64,000 nucleotides of DNA from Oxynema aestuarii AP17 (GTDB lineage: Bacteria > Cyanobacteriota > Cyanobacteriia > Cyanobacteriales > Laspinemataceae), in assembly GCF_012295525.1 (NCBI RefSeq), contig NZ_CP051167.1:6067299-6131298 (forward strand), read 5' to 3'. Positions 63,366 through 64,000 of the stretch are shown one piece after another; position 1 is the stretch's first letter, and the number at the start of each line of letters is the position of its first letter. A program made the translations under genes and the position numbers. The notes below the pieces were generated by a model. It saw nothing but the letters and a program-made list of their open reading frames with translations, was not told the origin of the DNA and searched no databases.

Positions 63366-64000
63366 ATGAACCCTCAAGCCGCTCGGATCTTCTCCCTCGC
63401 CCCCGCGATCGCCGGAACCCTCGCGATCGCCGCTTCCCCGGTTGGCGCCGCTACCTTGGCCCGTTCTGAAAGTTTCTTAGAATTTGATAAGTTCAGCCAT
63501 CGAGCAATTTCCGGCGAAGTTTTGCTCAACACCGATAGCTTTGTCGTGAAAGGCGATCGGGCCAGCGAAGTGACCGCCTTTTCCGACGCCACTGGTCTTT
63601 TCATCAACGATCCGTCGAGCGAGCAATATATCGCCAATTTCACCCGCAATCTTGCCACGGGATCCGGTCGCCACTACTTCGGTATTGGCGAAAGTTCCGC
63701 TAAAATCATCGGCGATTTTTCTATTCTCGACGATCGCCCCTTCAGTTTTAATTTTAATGGGTTTTTATCTTTAGAAACAAACGTCGATTCTCCCCGTCAA
63801 GAAGCGGCAAGAGCTGGAGGAGATCTCTCCTTTTTCTTAATCGATTTGAACGACGATCTCGTGTTAGACCGATTCGACTTATCCGGTTATTTATCGAGTA
63901 GGTCCGACGATGATTTTCTCTCCTTCACTCTCACCGATGGCGTGGTCGTCGATCGCAGTGAAAATATTACCTCTTTAGAAGTGAATCGAGAACAGGCGAT
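63366..64000 (+). CDS. Exported protein, unknown, 3' end outside the window
   Basis: The gene is open from ATG 63366 to the right edge (211 codons). A signal peptide, MNPQAARIFSLAPAIAGTLA followed by IAASPVGA, precedes a beta-rich domain (FLEFDKFSHRAISGEVLLNT, HYFGIGESSAKIIGDF, FNGFLSLETNVDSP). The style is like cyanobacterial PEP-CTERM or calcium-binding surface proteins, but the C-terminus that would show a sorting signal is missing. No catalytic motif seen. Confidence 0.75.
   Translation, partial: MNPQAARIFSLAPAIAGTLAIAASPVGAATLARSESFLEFDKFSHRAISGEVLLNTDSFVVKGDRASEVTAFSDATGLFINDPSSEQYIANFTRNLATGSGRHYFGIGESSAKIIGDFSILDDRPFSFNFNGFLSLETNVDSPRQEAARAGGDLSFFLIDLNDDLVLDRFDLSGYLSSRSDDDFLSFTLTDGVVVDRSENITSLEVNREQA

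Noticed and set aside
1-64000. CRISPR arrays, tRNA and rRNA genes
   Set aside because: No regularly spaced direct repeats with unique spacers and no cloverleaf or rRNA-like sequence was noticed; the tandem arrays found have no spacers.

Overview
The window is chromosomal DNA of a cyanobacterium. The octamer GCGATCGC (HIP1) is scattered through almost every kilobase, and several families are cyanobacterium-typical: a PedR-like redox regulator, DUF4168, DUF4332, a DUF5895-like protein, a phytol kinase homologue and pentapeptide repeats. The many small accessory cassettes, heptamer-type tandem repeats and NACHT/toxin-antitoxin debris suggest a filamentous, Oscillatoriales-like genome; that placement is a guess. 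No rRNA, tRNA, CRISPR array or prophage was recognised.

Layout. 1-6.2 kb: start of hisS, a PedR-like regulator, a DUF4168 protein, a PfkB sugar kinase, a CYTH triphosphatase, an FAD monooxygenase, a pentapeptide protein and a DUF5895-like protein. 6.3-7.2 kb: a seven-bladed WD40 protein. 7.3-9.7 kb: an AT-rich type II restriction-modification system of the Cfr10I/Bse634I kind (m5C methyltransferase, convergent endonuclease, Xre controller), followed by a MITE-like element and a 32-bp tandem duplication. 10-16.5 kb: a cardiolipin synthase-like protein, then an NAD cluster (pncB, nadD, NrtR-like regulator, nadE) with two matching candidate operators upstream of pncB. 16.7-17.4 kb: two paralogous 49-residue proteins. 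17.5-26 kb: phytol kinase, yidD, a lipoprotein, a methyltransferase, miaB and a large hybrid histidine kinase/class III cyclase. 26.5-28.8 kb: a solo TnpB and a GNAT enzyme. 29-38 kb: hisC, actinobacterial-type inositol phosphate synthase, a PfkB kinase, a CDP-alcohol phosphatidyltransferase, a BadF/NagK-type kinase and an M1 aminopeptidase.

38-45.6 kb is the main accessory region. It holds Uma2, two C-terminal fragments of one family, a DUF433/DUF5615 toxin-antitoxin pair whose toxin is frameshifted, a two-gene cassette (cold-shock-domain protein plus a Cys/His zinc-site protein), a frameshifted and truncated NACHT NTPase, a second MITE-like copy and tandem repeats. The arrangement suggests the two-gene cassette sits inside the remains of a NACHT gene. 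45.6-64 kb: a very large alpha-2-macroglobulin-like lipoprotein lacking the thioester cysteine, a DUF262-HEPN two-gene module (probable defence), a GH100 invertase, a nucleoside deaminase, a 1.15 kb gap, an aminopeptidase P, DUF4332, a TetR regulator, a pair of M16 peptidases and the start of an exported protein.

How they work together: pncB-nadD-nrtR-nadE form a nicotinate-to-NAD pathway with its own regulator. ino1, the PfkB kinase and the CDP-alcohol transferase look like an inositol phosphate/inositol lipid neighbourhood. The two M16 genes encode one active and one inactive subunit. The AT-rich, HIP1-poor blocks (R-M, cold-shock/zinc cassette, DUF262-HEPN) look horizontally acquired and conflict-related.
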